A stretch of DNA of 64,000 nucleotides from Desulfitobacterium sp050251735 (GCA_050251735.1 JBFWMF010000007.1:62001-126000); one strand, 5' to 3'. Positions 34,970 to 44,731 are shown, counted from the first letter of the stretch. Notes: generated by a model from the letters alone, not told the origin. A program made the numbers and translations.

Positions 34970-36832
34970 ATGCTATGGCGTAGAAGGACTCTGTTACATA
35001 TGGCTATCGACGCTGTGTTGGTGAATCTCGCAGCGTTTTTAAGCTTTTATATTCGTTTTGGCTTTGAGGGCAATGGCAAGATACCGGAAGAATATTTCTT
35101 AACACTGACTCATTCTGCTTGGACAGCTACCCTCGTCTATTTGGCGGTGTTCTATGTTTTTGGTTTATACAACAAGCTCTGGCAGTATGCCAGTACCGGT
35201 GAGCTCGTCTCGATTATCTTTGCCGTGACGGTGGGAACGGCCGGAACCGTGACTCTGGTGTATTTCCTTGCACCCCTGCGTTTTCCCCACTCAGTATCGG
35301 CATTGCTCTGGTTTACTACCCTATTTTTAGTCGGAGGCTCCCGATTCATTTGGAGGATTCTCCAGGATAATATATTTACCCCCCATGTGCCTGGCTCTCA
35401 GAACCAGGTTCTGATCATCGGCGCCGGAGATGCAGGAGTCATGGCAGCTCGCGAACTAAAAAACAAGAACTACCGAGAAGGTCGCCCAGTGGGCTATATT
35501 GATGATGCAGTTAGAAAGCAACGACTACAGCTCATGGGAATTCCGGTCTTAGGAACTCGTAAGGATATTCCACGAGTGGTCAAAAATCATAATATTGATA
35601 AGATCATTATTGCTATGCCTTCAGCCTCCGGGGAGGTTATCCGGGAAATTGTGGGCATCTGTGAAAAAACCGGGGTGGATCTCAAAATTATGCCCGGGGT
35701 TTTCGATATGGTCAGCGGTCAATTAGATACCAATGAAATTCGTGAAGTTCAAGTCGAGGATTTACTGGGTCGTGAACCTGTCAGTGTGAATCTTGAAGAT
35801 GTGGCCGGCTATCTGACCGGAGAGGTGGTCCTCATCACCGGCGGTGGCGGCTCCATCGGCTCTGAGCTTTGCCGTCAAGTCGCCCGCTTTAACCCCTCCA
35901 AGCTGGTGGTGGTTGGACATGGTGAGAACAGCGTCTTTGATATTGAACAAGAGCTGCGGGTGGATAACCCCACTCTGGACGTAGCTACCGAGATTTTGGA
36001 TATTAAGGATCGTGACAAGGTCCATATCGTCTTCCAGCGTTACAAGCCCGGTGTGGTCTTCCACGCGGCAGCCCATAAGCATGTCCCGCTGATGGAAAAG
36101 AACCCGGAAGAAGCCTTGAAGAACAATGTGATGGGTACCAGCAACCTTGCAGAAGCTGCTGATGAAGTGAAGGTCAAGACCTTTGTGCTGATTTCCACGG
36201 ATAAGGCAGTCAACCCCACCAGCGTCATGGGAACTACCAAACGAGTGGCCGAGATGGTCATTCAGAGCATGGACAAGCGTTCCCAGACCAAATTTGTTGC
36301 GGTACGCTTTGGCAATGTGCTGGGCAGCCGTGGCAGTGTAATTCCTACCTTTAAACGCCAGATTGCCAAAGGGGGCCCGGTCACCGTGACCCACCCCGAC
36401 ATGGTACGTTTTTTTATGACCATACCTGAAGCTTCCCAGCTGGTCATCCAAGCCGGCTCCATGGCCGAGGGGGGCGAGATATTTATTCTCGATATGGGTC
36501 AGCCCGTGAAGATTTTGGATCTGGCCCGCGACCTTATCAGCCTTTCGGGCTTCGACCCCGATGTGGATATTAAAATCAAATTCACCGGGATGCGCCCCGG
36601 CGAAAAGCTCTATGAAGAACTCCTAACCGCTGAAGAAGGAACTTCCGCGACGAAACATAAACGCATTTTTGTAGCCAAACCCAACAATATTAATGTTTCA
36701 CAGCTGGAGGAGCTCATTCATCTCATCCGGGAGCGGGGCTCTTACCTGACACGGGAGGAAGTTATCGCCCAGTTACAATCCGTGGTGCCTACATTTAGAA
36801 AGCAAGCTTCCAAAACAGCTGCCAATCAATAA
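34970..36832 (+). CDS. Membrane nucleotide-sugar dehydratase/epimerase (CapD/PglF/WbpM-like)
   Basis: A 620-residue protein with four N-terminal hydrophobic helices (about residues 8-130), a CoA-binding-like Rossmann domain (QNQVLIIGAGDAGVMAARELK), and a C-terminal short-chain dehydrogenase domain beginning GEVVLITGGGGSIGSELC with LISTDKAVNPTSVMGTTKRVAE. In this family a Met often replaces the catalytic Tyr, and SVMGTTKR here fits that pattern. Likely reaction: 4,6-dehydration of UDP-GlcNAc. RBS AAGGAAGGG. It heads the plus-strand sugar cluster; the next gene starts 14 bases on. Confidence 0.9.
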   Translation: MLWRRRTLLHMAIDAVLVNLAAFLSFYIRFGFEGNGKIPEEYFLTLTHSAWTATLVYLAVFYVFGLYNKLWQYASTGELVSIIFAVTVGTAGTVTLVYFLAPLRFPHSVSALLWFTTLFLVGGSRFIWRILQDNIFTPHVPGSQNQVLIIGAGDAGVMAARELKNKNYREGRPVGYIDDAVRKQRLQLMGIPVLGTRKDIPRVVKNHNIDKIIIAMPSASGEVIREIVGICEKTGVDLKIMPGVFDMVSGQLDTNEIREVQVEDLLGREPVSVNLEDVAGYLTGEVVLITGGGGSIGSELCRQVARFNPSKLVVVGHGENSVFDIEQELRVDNPTLDVATEILDIKDRDKVHIVFQRYKPGVVFHAAAHKHVPLMEKNPEEALKNNVMGTSNLAEAADEVKVKTFVLISTDKAVNPTSVMGTTKRVAEMVIQSMDKRSQTKFVAVRFGNVLGSRGSVIPTFKRQIAKGGPVTVTHPDMVRFFMTIPEASQLVIQAGSMAEGGEIFILDMGQPVKILDLARDLISLSGFDPDVDIKIKFTGMRPGEKLYEELLTAEEGTSATKHKRIFVAKPNNINVSQLEELIHLIRERGSYLTREEVIAQLQSVVPTFRKQASKTAANQ

Positions 36833-36846
36833 GGGGGAAATATTCC

Positions 36847-38202
36847 ATGTTACGTTTGAAAGAAGTCATTACCAGCGAAGACGTTTTAGCACAAAGCCTC
36901 AAAAAGAAAATCCTCGACCATACAGCGACGGTGGGTGTCATCGGTCTTGGTTATGTGGGACTCCCCTTAGCAGTAGAGAAGGGCAAAGTGGGCTTTCCGG
37001 TCATCGGGTTCGATATTAACGCTGCGCGGGTAGCCAAAGTCAATGCCGGCGATAATTATATCGGCGACGTTAAGGATGAAGAACTCCAAGCCTTAACCCA
37101 AAAGGGTACGATTACGGCCACCACGGATTATGCCAGACTGACCGAGTGTGATGTGGTTGTCATCTGCGTGCCGACCCCCTTGACGATTACTCGTGATCCG
37201 GATATTTCTTATATCCAAGCCAGTTCCGAACAAATCGCTAAATATCTGAAACCGGGACAGCTGGTCACTCTAGAAAGCACCACCTACCCAGGAACTACTG
37301 AAGAAGTGATTCTACCTATGTTGGAACAAAGCGGCCTAAAAGTAGGCAAGGACTTTTTCTTAGCCTTTTCACCGGAACGGGTTGACCCAGGTAACAAACG
37401 CTTCACCACCAATAACACCTCCAAGGTCGTGGGTGGCATGACTCCGGTTTGTCTGGAAGTGGCCTATACCTTTTATGCTCAAACCATCGTCAACGTGGTA
37501 CCTGTCTCCAGCCCAGCTGCGGCAGAGTTAACCAAAGTTTTTGAAAATACCTATCGGGCGGTCAATATTGCCTTAGTCAATGAATTGATGATGCTCTGCG
37601 ATCGCATGGGCATTGATATCTGGGAAGTAGTTGAAGCAGCCGGAACCAAACCCTTCGGCATCCAAACCTTCTGGCCCGGCCCCGGTGTCGGCGGACACTG
37701 CATTCCCATTGACCCCTTCTATCTGACCTGGAAAGCTCGCGAATACGACTACCATACTCGCTTCATCGAACTGGCGGGAGAGGTCAACGTCGAAGTTTCC
37801 TATTATGTTATCAATAAAGTGATCAGCGCGCTGAACAACGAAAATAAGAGCTTAAAGGATGCCAAGGTCCTAATCCTTGGTGTGGCTTATAAAAAAGATA
37901 TCGACGATGTCCGGGAATCCCCGGCCCTCAAAATCATAGAGCTCCTTCGTAAAAATGGTGCCAATATCAGTTACCACGACCCCTATATTCCGGTGATCGA
38001 ACCTCACGGCGGCTCTACTGTACACTTAGACAGCATCGCCCTCACCGACGCCGCTCTTAGCGAGGCCGACTGCGTCCTCATCCTCACCGACCACAGCTCA
38101 GTAGACTATGATCACGTCGTCGCTAAAGCCAGCCTTGTCGTCGATACGCGTAACGCCACCAAAAATGTCGAGACCAACCGCGAAAAGATCGTTAAACTAT
38201 AG
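36847..38202 (+). CDS. wbpA: Nucleotide-sugar 6-dehydrogenase (WbpA-like, UDP-GlcNAc dehydrogenase)
   Basis: A 451-residue NAD enzyme of the UDP-glucose/UDP-HexNAc dehydrogenase family. The Rossmann start is VGVIGLGYVGLPLA; the linker helix, ENTYRAVNIALVNELMMLCDRMGID, precedes the catalytic-cysteine motif GPGVGGHCIPIDP; the C-terminal nucleotide domain holds GVAYKKDIDDVRESPALKI. The family split suggests UDP-GlcNAc as substrate, forming UDP-GlcNAc uronic acid, the first step of the Wbp pathway. RBS AAGGGGG. The companions WbpB- and WbpD-like follow. Confidence 0.9.
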   Translation: MLRLKEVITSEDVLAQSLKKKILDHTATVGVIGLGYVGLPLAVEKGKVGFPVIGFDINAARVAKVNAGDNYIGDVKDEELQALTQKGTITATTDYARLTECDVVVICVPTPLTITRDPDISYIQASSEQIAKYLKPGQLVTLESTTYPGTTEEVILPMLEQSGLKVGKDFFLAFSPERVDPGNKRFTTNNTSKVVGGMTPVCLEVAYTFYAQTIVNVVPVSSPAAAELTKVFENTYRAVNIALVNELMMLCDRMGIDIWEVVEAAGTKPFGIQTFWPGPGVGGHCIPIDPFYLTWKAREYDYHTRFIELAGEVNVEVSYYVINKVISALNNENKSLKDAKVLILGVAYKKDIDDVRESPALKIIELLRKNGANISYHDPYIPVIEPHGGSTVHLDSIALTDAALSEADCVLILTDHSSVDYDHVVAKASLVVDTRNATKNVETNREKIVKL

Positions 38203-38227
38203 GACTGAATCAATGAATCAAGGGTGA

Positions 38228-38289
38228 ATCAAGGGGACAGGTCCCATTTCGCACTTTTGAAAAGTGGGTGAGGTCCCTGTCCCTTTGTC
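38228..38289. repeat. REP-like long hairpin, copy 7
   Basis: AAGGGGACAGGTCCC (38231-38245) pairs imperfectly with GGTCCCTGTCCCTTT, with a perfect inner hairpin CACTTTT/AAAAGTG. It fills the gap between the WbpA- and WbpB-like genes, inside an apparent operon. Confidence 0.7.
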
Positions 38290-38309
38290 CCAAGATAAGG
38301 AGTGGAATC

Positions 38310-39353
38310 ATGGATAAGCAAAAGAAGATGCGCTTTGCCATAATTGGCTGTGGACGCATTGCCCCTAAACATGCCGAGTCAATCCTCGCTCTTGAAGAAG
38401 CAGAGCTCGTAGCCGTTTGTGACGTTGTTCCGGAAAAGGCCCAAGCCTTTGCGGATAAATACGGAGCTAAACCCTACCTAAGTTATGAAGAAATGATTGA
38501 GAAGGAAGAGATTGATGTGGTAACCATCGCCACAGAATCAGATCTTCATGCCCCTATTGGTATTACTTGCGCCAAAGCCGGTAAACACGTCATGGTCGAA
38601 AAGCCTATGGCTATGACCTTAGAGAGTGCTGATGAGCTCATTCGTACCTGCCACAAAGCAGGGGTCAAGCTCTCGGTAATTCACCAGAACCGCTACAATA
38701 AATCCATTAAGCTTATGCGCCAAGCCCTAGAAGAGGGACGCTTTGGCAAGCTCACCCATGGCCAAGCTTCTGTGCGCTGGAACCGCAATGATGCCTACTA
38801 TTCCCAAGCCCCTTGGCGCGGTACTAAGCTCCAAGATGGTGGAGTCCTGATGAATCAGTCCATCCACAATATCGACCTCCTTCAATGGACCTTTGGACCC
38901 GTGGAGTCGGTCTTTGGCTATACCCGCACAGCTTTGCGCAAGATTGAGATGGAGGATGTGGGTGTCGCCGTCATTAAGTTTAAGAATGGAGCCCTCGGGG
39001 TGATCGAGGCAGCTTCGACCATTTATCCAAAAAATATTGAAGAAACCCTCAACATCTTCGGTGAAACCGGTTCCGTCATGATCGGCGGCATTGCCGTCAA
39101 CCGTGTCGAGACTTGGGAGTTCCCGGATAGTGATGAGGAAAAACAAACCATCTTCGCTGCTCAGGAAAATGATCCCCCCAATGTCTATGGATTTGGCCAT
39201 CGGGAAGTGATCAAGGATATGATCGATGCTGTCCGTGAGGATCGTACACCGGCTATCCCTGGGGAAGAAGGACGAAAGGCTTTAGAGATTATCCTAGCCA
39301 TCTATAAGTGTCAAGAGACGAAGGAGCCGGTGGTGTTCCCGGTCGTTGAGTAG
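38310..39353 (+). CDS. wbpB: Gfo/Idh/MocA oxidoreductase (WbpB-like)
   Basis: A 347-residue NAD-dependent oxidoreductase. The N-terminal Rossmann motif is FAIIGCGRIAPKHAESI, the active-site region GKHVMVEKPMA, with later SVIHQNRYNKS and GGVLMNQSIHNIDLLQW. In the Wbp pathway WbpB oxidises carbon 3 of UDP-GlcNAcA for transamination by WbpE. An upstream frame extension (38268) is palindrome sequence; AAGGAGTGG at 38298-38306 supports the ATG at 38310. Neighbours on both sides support the pathway assignment. Confidence 0.87.
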   Translation: MDKQKKMRFAIIGCGRIAPKHAESILALEEAELVAVCDVVPEKAQAFADKYGAKPYLSYEEMIEKEEIDVVTIATESDLHAPIGITCAKAGKHVMVEKPMAMTLESADELIRTCHKAGVKLSVIHQNRYNKSIKLMRQALEEGRFGKLTHGQASVRWNRNDAYYSQAPWRGTKLQDGGVLMNQSIHNIDLLQWTFGPVESVFGYTRTALRKIEMEDVGVAVIKFKNGALGVIEAASTIYPKNIEETLNIFGETGSVMIGGIAVNRVETWEFPDSDEEKQTIFAAQENDPPNVYGFGHREVIKDMIDAVREDRTPAIPGEEGRKALEIILAIYKCQETKEPVVFPVVE

Positions 39354-39384
39354 CATTAAAAGATTTTAAAGTGAGGTCATATAT

Positions 39385-40305
39385 ATGCTTGATCCACGAA
39401 CCACATCTATCTATATCGACCCCATGGCGACTGTCCCCGCCAGCGTAACCATCTCACCCTTCTGCGTGATTCAGGGCAAGGTTAGCCTCGGCGAAAATGT
39501 GACCCTAGGGGTGGGCTGTGTCATCGAAGAAGGAGCAACCATCGGTGCAGGCTCTACCCTAGGCCATCACGTGACGGTTGCCGCCGGTGCCACCATCGGG
39601 GATGGGTGCCAACTGGCCGCTCATGTGAGTATTGGTTCCGGGGCTCGTATCGGGGCACGGACGCGGGTGGGTGAGCATACAGCCGTCTATCCGCAAACAG
39701 AGCTTGGTGAGGATGGCTTTATCGGCAGCAGTGCTTCTGTCGGGCGTTTTCCCAAGGCTGCCGCTACCAGCACGGTGAAAGCCCAGGCGGATTTACCGCC
39801 GCTGAAAATGGGGAAAGGCTACACCATAGGTTGTTCTTCTGTTCTATATGCAGGAACCACATATGGCGATCAGGTCTTCCTGGGGGATGGCGCCTTGGTA
39901 CGTGAACGCTGCACCATCGGAAAGAATGTGGTCATCGGTAGCGGGGCTGCTGTCGAAAATGATACTAGCATCGGCGCCTACACTAAGATTCAGACCGGAT
40001 CTTACATCACAGCCTATATGGAGATCGAGGAGCGGGTCTTCATCGCTCCTATGGTCACCACCACGAATGATAATTACATGGGCAGAACCGAAAAGCGCTT
40101 TAAGTCCCTCAGAGGAGCTACGATCTGTCGCGGAGCTCGGGTCGGGGGAGGCTCTATTCTCCTGCCGGGTGTCCGCGTTGCACCGGAGACCTTTGTCGCC
40201 GCTGGGGCGCTGGTCACCAAAGACACGGTAGAAAAGCGCGTGGTCAAAGGCTTCCCAGCCCAGGATTTGCGGGGAGTACCGGAGGAAGAATTGTTGCAAG
40301 AGTAG
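39385..40305 (+). CDS. wbpD: Left-handed beta-helix N-acetyltransferase (WbpD-like), unusually long
   Basis: A 306-residue hexapeptide-repeat acyltransferase. Two stretches of LbH repeats are separated by a non-repeat segment around residues 115-145 (VGRFPKAAATSTVKA). The second half (GYTIGCSSVLYAGTTYGDQVFLGDGA to the end) carries the features of UDP-amino-sugar N-acetyltransferases; the first half resembles an LpxA-like coil. WbpD alone is normally about 190 residues, so the N-terminal 130 are extra. Expected role: acetylation of the 3-amino group made by the WbpE-like enzyme at 47708. RBS GTGAGGTC is modest. Confidence 0.82.
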   Translation: MLDPRTTSIYIDPMATVPASVTISPFCVIQGKVSLGENVTLGVGCVIEEGATIGAGSTLGHHVTVAAGATIGDGCQLAAHVSIGSGARIGARTRVGEHTAVYPQTELGEDGFIGSSASVGRFPKAAATSTVKAQADLPPLKMGKGYTIGCSSVLYAGTTYGDQVFLGDGALVRERCTIGKNVVIGSGAAVENDTSIGAYTKIQTGSYITAYMEIEERVFIAPMVTTTNDNYMGRTEKRFKSLRGATICRGARVGGGSILLPGVRVAPETFVAAGALVTKDTVEKRVVKGFPAQDLRGVPEEELLQE

Positions 40306-40369
40306 CACTTCGGGATTGTACTTTCTAGGAATGCACAAACAGATGGGCAATAATTGATAGAGAGAACTA

Positions 40370-40418
40370 AAAAGGTCAAGTGGTTATCTTGCACGCCAGC
40401 AAACCACTTGACCTTTTT
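40370..40418 (+). terminator. Strong intrinsic terminator after the WbpD-like gene
   Basis: AAAAGGTCAAGTGGTT (40370-40385) pairs with AACCACTTGACCTTTT (40402-40417), a 16-bp stem, ending in TTTTTAT. The A-run on the left arm makes it bidirectional. Confidence 0.9.
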
Positions 40419-40526
40419 ATGCTTATGGCATTCTGAGCGGGCGAAGAATCTGGTCGGAACAATACATAGTATACTATTAATTATTCTGTGATATAATTAT
40501 AGTATAAAGTATAAGGAGTGGATTTT

Positions 40527-41966
40527 ATGGCCTTGGTATCTGAAGAACAAGTCATTAAAGTCTTACAACAATATAACCAGTGGTGGAAAGAACCTGGAAA
40601 AATCCAAGCACTAACTAAGCCTCAGAAAAGAGTTGCCTATAATGAAGCGATGAAGTACTTAACCCATCCCTCAATTCGAAGATTTGTGGTATTGTCCGGC
40701 GCCAGACGAGTAGGGAAGACGACAATTATGTTTCAAATGATCGAGGATATTTTAAGACAAGGTGTTGCGCCGAGGAATATTCTTTATATAACTTTTGACA
40801 ACCCATTAGTTAAGCTTATTAGCATTGATGAAGTATTAAACATATATGAATCGCTCTATCCAATTGAGGGGAAGAAATATTTGTTTTTCGATGAGGTTCA
40901 ATATACAAATAACTGGGAGCTATGGATGAAGGTATTATATGATTCCCGCCCAGATATTTGTTTAACAGCAACTGGATCTGCTAGTCCGATTATTCAAAAG
41001 GGAGCAGCAGACAGTGGTGCGGGAAGATGGACGATGCTTAAAATTCCGACGTTATCCTTTTATGAATACTGTGAATTACTTCAGTTGAAGGAACGTCCAG
41101 CACTTAATAGTAATATTCAGCTGTCAGACTTGGCAACTCTAGCAAAAGGTGAATTTGCCGAGCTCGCAAATGCTTTTTCACCATTAGTCCAGCACTTTAA
41201 TCGCTATTTACTAATTGGTGGTTTTCCGGAGCTTGTACTATCTGATGATGACACTTATGCTCAAAGATTACTCCGTGAAGATGTGGTGGATAAGGTTATT
41301 AAAAGAGATGTTCTGACCCTATTCAACGTAAGGAACCCATTACTGATGGAAAAGTTATTTTTATATCTGTGTATAAATTCATCTGGAATCTTTAATGCTC
41401 AAACTGCAACTAAGGAACTGGGCAATATAAGTGTTACAACTTTGGAAAACTATCTTGAATTTCTCGAGAAGTCAAATCTCATTTACCGCTCAAATCCCAT
41501 CGATGTTGGGAGCAAAGGCGCTTTAAAAGGACGACCCAAAATCTACGTGGCAGACCCAGCGATACGCAATGCAGTGCTCATGATTGACAACGTCCAGACC
41601 AATGAAAGAGAAATGGGCATTATGGTAGAAACTGCTGTTTTTAAACACTTCATTTCCTTTTATGAAGGAAAGACTGCAAAAATAGGGTATTTCAGAAAGC
41701 TAAAGGATAATCAAAAAGAAGTGGATGTTGTTATTGATCAACCGGCAGGGAAAGTACTCTGTGAAGTAAAATACCGAAATGACTCATCCGTGCTTGCCTC
41801 AGATGCCGTAGTCGCCTTAGCTTCAGATCCAAACTCCCAAGTTACAAGTGCCTTTATCGCAACAAAAAAGCTTACTGACTATGGGGTCAGTAAGCATGAT
41901 ACACAAGTGCCCATCGTGAGAATTCCGGCATTAATCCTCTTATATCTGTTAGGTAAAGCAGTTTAA
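40527..41966 (+). CDS. AAA_14/DUF4143-family ATPase
   Basis: A 479-residue P-loop ATPase. The Walker A is LSGARRVGKTT, Walker B YLFFDEVQY, and sensor ATGSASP. The C-terminal DUF4143 region has the restriction-endonuclease-like end EVDVVIDQPAGKVLCEVKY. Such proteins are common on exchanged DNA and have no settled function. The gene is visibly more AT-rich than its neighbours and has its own TGATATAAT extended -10 (40489-40497), both signs of transfer. It splits the converging sugar-gene arms. An in-frame GTG at 40518 touches the AAGGAG; the ATG at 40527 has better spacing. Confidence 0.85.
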   Translation: MALVSEEQVIKVLQQYNQWWKEPGKIQALTKPQKRVAYNEAMKYLTHPSIRRFVVLSGARRVGKTTIMFQMIEDILRQGVAPRNILYITFDNPLVKLISIDEVLNIYESLYPIEGKKYLFFDEVQYTNNWELWMKVLYDSRPDICLTATGSASPIIQKGAADSGAGRWTMLKIPTLSFYEYCELLQLKERPALNSNIQLSDLATLAKGEFAELANAFSPLVQHFNRYLLIGGFPELVLSDDDTYAQRLLREDVVDKVIKRDVLTLFNVRNPLLMEKLFLYLCINSSGIFNAQTATKELGNISVTTLENYLEFLEKSNLIYRSNPIDVGSKGALKGRPKIYVADPAIRNAVLMIDNVQTNEREMGIMVETAVFKHFISFYEGKTAKIGYFRKLKDNQKEVDVVIDQPAGKVLCEVKYRNDSSVLASDAVVALASDPNSQVTSAFIATKKLTDYGVSKHDTQVPIVRIPALILLYLLGKAV

Positions 41967-42019
41967 GCAGAAATTCTCCCACTAAACACAAGAAATGTAA
42001 AGACTTCTTGTGTTCTTCG

Positions 42020-43429
42020 CTACCGTCTGAGCACCCTTCGCACCATATAAGCACCAATTTTGCGGAAATCCTTATCGATCGCTACGATAACTAAGCAGAA
42101 CACCACACCCGCCACGGAAGCGGAGAGGAGAGGGTGGAGGTCGATAAGCAGCCAAGCCGTCCCTGCCATGCATAGTGCTGAGATGATTGTACTAGGCAGC
42201 TGCCGCCACAAGCGAATCTTATAGACATTCTTGCGAATTAACACATAGTAGGCCAAGAAGATGAAGATCTCCACGATGATGATACCGTAGGCGGCGCTGT
42301 ATAATCCCAGCCAAGGCTTTAAGCCAAAGATCAAGCCTGCTAAAAGAACTAGAGAAAGCCCCTGCACAATCGTTCTTTGCATTTGCCGACCGGTAGTTGT
42401 CAGGATATCCCCTAAAGAAAAGCTCATACATTCCAAAGCTAAAAACCAACAGACAATCATCAGGATAGGGATGGAGGCGTTGAATTTTCCGTCATAAAGC
42501 CATTCCGTCAGCGGACCGGCTAAGACGAAGAACAAGGTACTGCCGGCGATACCCACTGCCGACAGGGCCTTAAACACCTTTTCGATCACCCCTTGATGTT
42601 GGTTGCGGTCGGAATCTCCCAGCTGATAAAGGACAGGATAAAGAGCACTGGTCATCATACTGGGGATAAAGACCAGAATCAGGATCAGCTTGTAGGCTGC
42701 CGAGAAAATTCCCACTTCCTCATTGGTGGCAGTCCAAGAAAGGGCTAAGATACTGAATTGAGTAAAAACGTTATAAAATATCCGATGAATCCCAAAGGGC
42801 AGACCGTGGACCACCATATTAGGCATGGTCGGCAACTCCACCCTAGGCTTAATTTCCTTTCTTAAGGCCAAATAAAGCAGGACTGTGGTTATCACATAAG
42901 CAAGCAAATGAGTAAAGGTGATGGAGACTACCCCTAAACCGGCCACCAGCACAAAAATCGTGAAGATAGCAATCAACAGAGTCGTCAGGAACTGATAAAA
43001 GGCAGCGACATAAATTTTCTGCACGGCTTGATAGTAATTATAGATGGATTGGTTGATAGCATTAAAGCACACGGCGACTCCCACAACGATGACCATAGCT
43101 TTCACCGTCGCATTATAAGGGAACATAAAAAGCAGCATGACAAGGTAACATAACGCGCACAAAAGGGTCTTCACGAAGAGGGTATTGCCAAAATATTGGG
43201 GCAGTACCTTCGCGTTTTTAGAGCCTTCCTGAACCATCAGTTGGCTGATACCCAACTCGGCAAAAATGATAATGGTTCCCACATAAGCATAGGCTGTCGA
43301 GTAATCCCCAAAGGGCCCCGGACCTAAGTAGCGGGTCACAAAAATCCCCAGCACTGCCGCGATAGATTTCGCTAAGAGGCTGGAAACCCCCAAGGCTGTC
43401 GCATTTTTTGCAATAAGACGCGTATCCAT
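42020..43429 (-). CDS. Polysaccharide flippase (Wzx/MATE-like)
   Basis: A 469-residue membrane protein with about 12-14 hydrophobic helices and the polysaccharide-transporter start IAKNATALGVSSLLAKSIAAVLGIFVTRYLGP. It would move lipid-linked glycan units across the membrane. Its start overlaps the stop of the upstream glycosyltransferase gene by 1 base, so translation is probably coupled. It is the last gene of the minus-strand glycan operon. No terminator hairpin is obvious between it and the ATPase gene. Confidence 0.9.
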   Translation of the reverse strand: MDTRLIAKNATALGVSSLLAKSIAAVLGIFVTRYLGPGPFGDYSTAYAYVGTIIIFAELGISQLMVQEGSKNAKVLPQYFGNTLFVKTLLCALCYLVMLLFMFPYNATVKAMVIVVGVAVCFNAINQSIYNYYQAVQKIYVAAFYQFLTTLLIAIFTIFVLVAGLGVVSITFTHLLAYVITTVLLYLALRKEIKPRVELPTMPNMVVHGLPFGIHRIFYNVFTQFSILALSWTATNEEVGIFSAAYKLILILVFIPSMMTSALYPVLYQLGDSDRNQHQGVIEKVFKALSAVGIAGSTLFFVLAGPLTEWLYDGKFNASIPILMIVCWFLALECMSFSLGDILTTTGRQMQRTIVQGLSLVLLAGLIFGLKPWLGLYSAAYGIIIVEIFIFLAYYVLIRKNVYKIRLWRQLPSTIISALCMAGTAWLLIDLHPLLSASVAGVVFCLVIVAIDKDFRKIGAYMVRRVLRR

Positions 43430-44691
43430 TAAACTAGCTCAGCTCCTAACCCTTGGTTCCCTTCGGCTAAGACTTCACGATATAAAGCGATGGTCTGGCG
43501 GGCATTATGAGACCAAGTAAAGTTCTCCCGGACCAGAGTTTGGCCTTTTTTGCCCATCCCTTGGGCCAAGTCGGGATTGCCTAATAGTTTCTCAATAGCA
43601 AAGCGAATATCCTCAGCGTTGCGGGGGCGGACAGTCAAGCCAACCTCTTCCCGATGGATAAGAGGGGCTATCCCTTCGCCCTTCGTACCGATGATCGGTT
43701 TCCCTTGGGAGAGTGCTTCCAAATAAACTACGCCAAAAGCCTCGTTCCAGCTTGGCATCACGAAGATATCACAGCGGGCCATCTCCGCCATAGCTTGGGG
43801 ATGGGGGAGACTCCCTAAAAACTCCACATGCTTCTCTAAGCCTAAAGCCCTCACCTGGGCTTCGAGGTTTTGTCGTTCTGCTCCATCACCGGCGATGCGG
43901 TAGAGTAAATTCGGATAATCCTGAAGGAGTTGGGAATTAGCTAGAGCCTCCAAGACATAAGCATGTCCCTTAGGTTCTCGCAAAAAACCCACCGTCAACA
44001 GCACAGGCCCTCGTTGTTCATCGTGAATCGCATTTTCGCAGCTAGCTGACTTCTGCACTTCCGCTTGCGCCTGAACATCTACGTCCTCGAATTCTGCACC
44101 ATTATAAATCACCCGATACTTACTGAGGTGATCGGCCCACAGCTCCAGGCCATAATTCTCCCGCAACTTATCGCTGACGAGAACCACGCGCCGAGCTTGG
44201 CGTAGGGTATCCTTGACACTCTCAGCGCAGCGAGGAGAGCGGTTCAAAGTATGAGCAAAATCCTGTCCATGAATGGTGACCACCACAGGTAGATTATATT
44301 GTTTTCCAAAAGCCACAGCGGCAGCACCATCGGGATGAGCTACATGAGCATGGATCAGGTCAGGTTTCTTATCACGCACGAGGCGAGCTATCAGCTTGCC
44401 CATCCCTAGGCGATAGGTCAGGGGGTAATGAGCAAAGAAATAGCCGCGAGGAAACTCCAGAACTCTTGGGTGGTAAATATCCATACCCTGATGGAGCTCG
44501 TGATCGGGTACCTGGGCGTATTTTCCCCATTTCCCCAACCCTTTGAGGGCACGCGGAAACCAAGGAGTCGGATTCACTAGGGTGACCTCGACACCTTGAG
44601 CGTGGATGGCCTCGATTTGCTGTTGGACGAATATCCCACTCAGAGGCTGGGCTGCCGTTGGGTAGAGGTGGGAGATGACTAGAACGTTCAT
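43429..44691 (-). CDS. Glycosyltransferase family 4-like
   Basis: A 420-residue GT-B retaining glycosyltransferase. The N-terminal half contains HLYPTAAQPLSGIFVQQQIEA and DLIHAHVAHPDGAAAVA; the C-terminal domain carries VGFLREPKGHAYVLEA, MPSWNEAFGVVYLEALSQGKPIIGTKGEG, the donor-binding EX7E region. A hydrophilic insert of about 25 residues (around 200-225, with VDVQAQAEVQKSASCENA) lengthens the inter-domain linker. RBS AAGGAGGAC on the minus strand. Sugar and acceptor unknown. Confidence 0.9.
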   Translation of the reverse strand: MNVLVISHLYPTAAQPLSGIFVQQQIEAIHAQGVEVTLVNPTPWFPRALKGLGKWGKYAQVPDHELHQGMDIYHPRVLEFPRGYFFAHYPLTYRLGMGKLIARLVRDKKPDLIHAHVAHPDGAAAVAFGKQYNLPVVVTIHGQDFAHTLNRSPRCAESVKDTLRQARRVVLVSDKLRENYGLELWADHLSKYRVIYNGAEFEDVDVQAQAEVQKSASCENAIHDEQRGPVLLTVGFLREPKGHAYVLEALANSQLLQDYPNLLYRIAGDGAERQNLEAQVRALGLEKHVEFLGSLPHPQAMAEMARCDIFVMPSWNEAFGVVYLEALSQGKPIIGTKGEGIAPLIHREEVGLTVRPRNAEDIRFAIEKLLGNPDLAQGMGKKGQTLVRENFTWSHNARQTIALYREVLAEGNQGLGAELV

Positions 44692-44710
44692 GAGTCCTCC
44701 TTGGGTGAAA

Positions 44711-44731
44711 ATTGGGGACAGGTACCTGTTT
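44711..44731. repeat. REP-like short palindrome, copy 8
   Basis: GGGGACAGGTACCTGTTTGC; the core ACAGGTACCTGT (44718-44729) is a perfect palindrome. It lies upstream of the minus-strand glycosyltransferase start. Confidence 0.65.

Noticed and set aside
35762..36451. 229-codon minus-strand frame inside the CapD-like gene
   Set aside because: It is the antisense shadow of a well-conserved enzyme gene; no RBS and His/Gly-rich nonsense composition.
38268..38309. Longer N-terminus for the WbpB-like protein
   Set aside because: The added codons are REP palindrome sequence and the RBS sits before the ATG at 38310.
39844..40350. 168-codon minus-strand frame over the WbpD-like gene
   Set aside because: Antisense shadow of a hexapeptide-repeat gene whose motifs are clear on the plus strand.
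40527..41966. Transposase or insertion sequence at the ATPase gene
   Set aside because: The product is a P-loop DUF4143-type ATPase; no terminal inverted repeats or target duplications were found around it.
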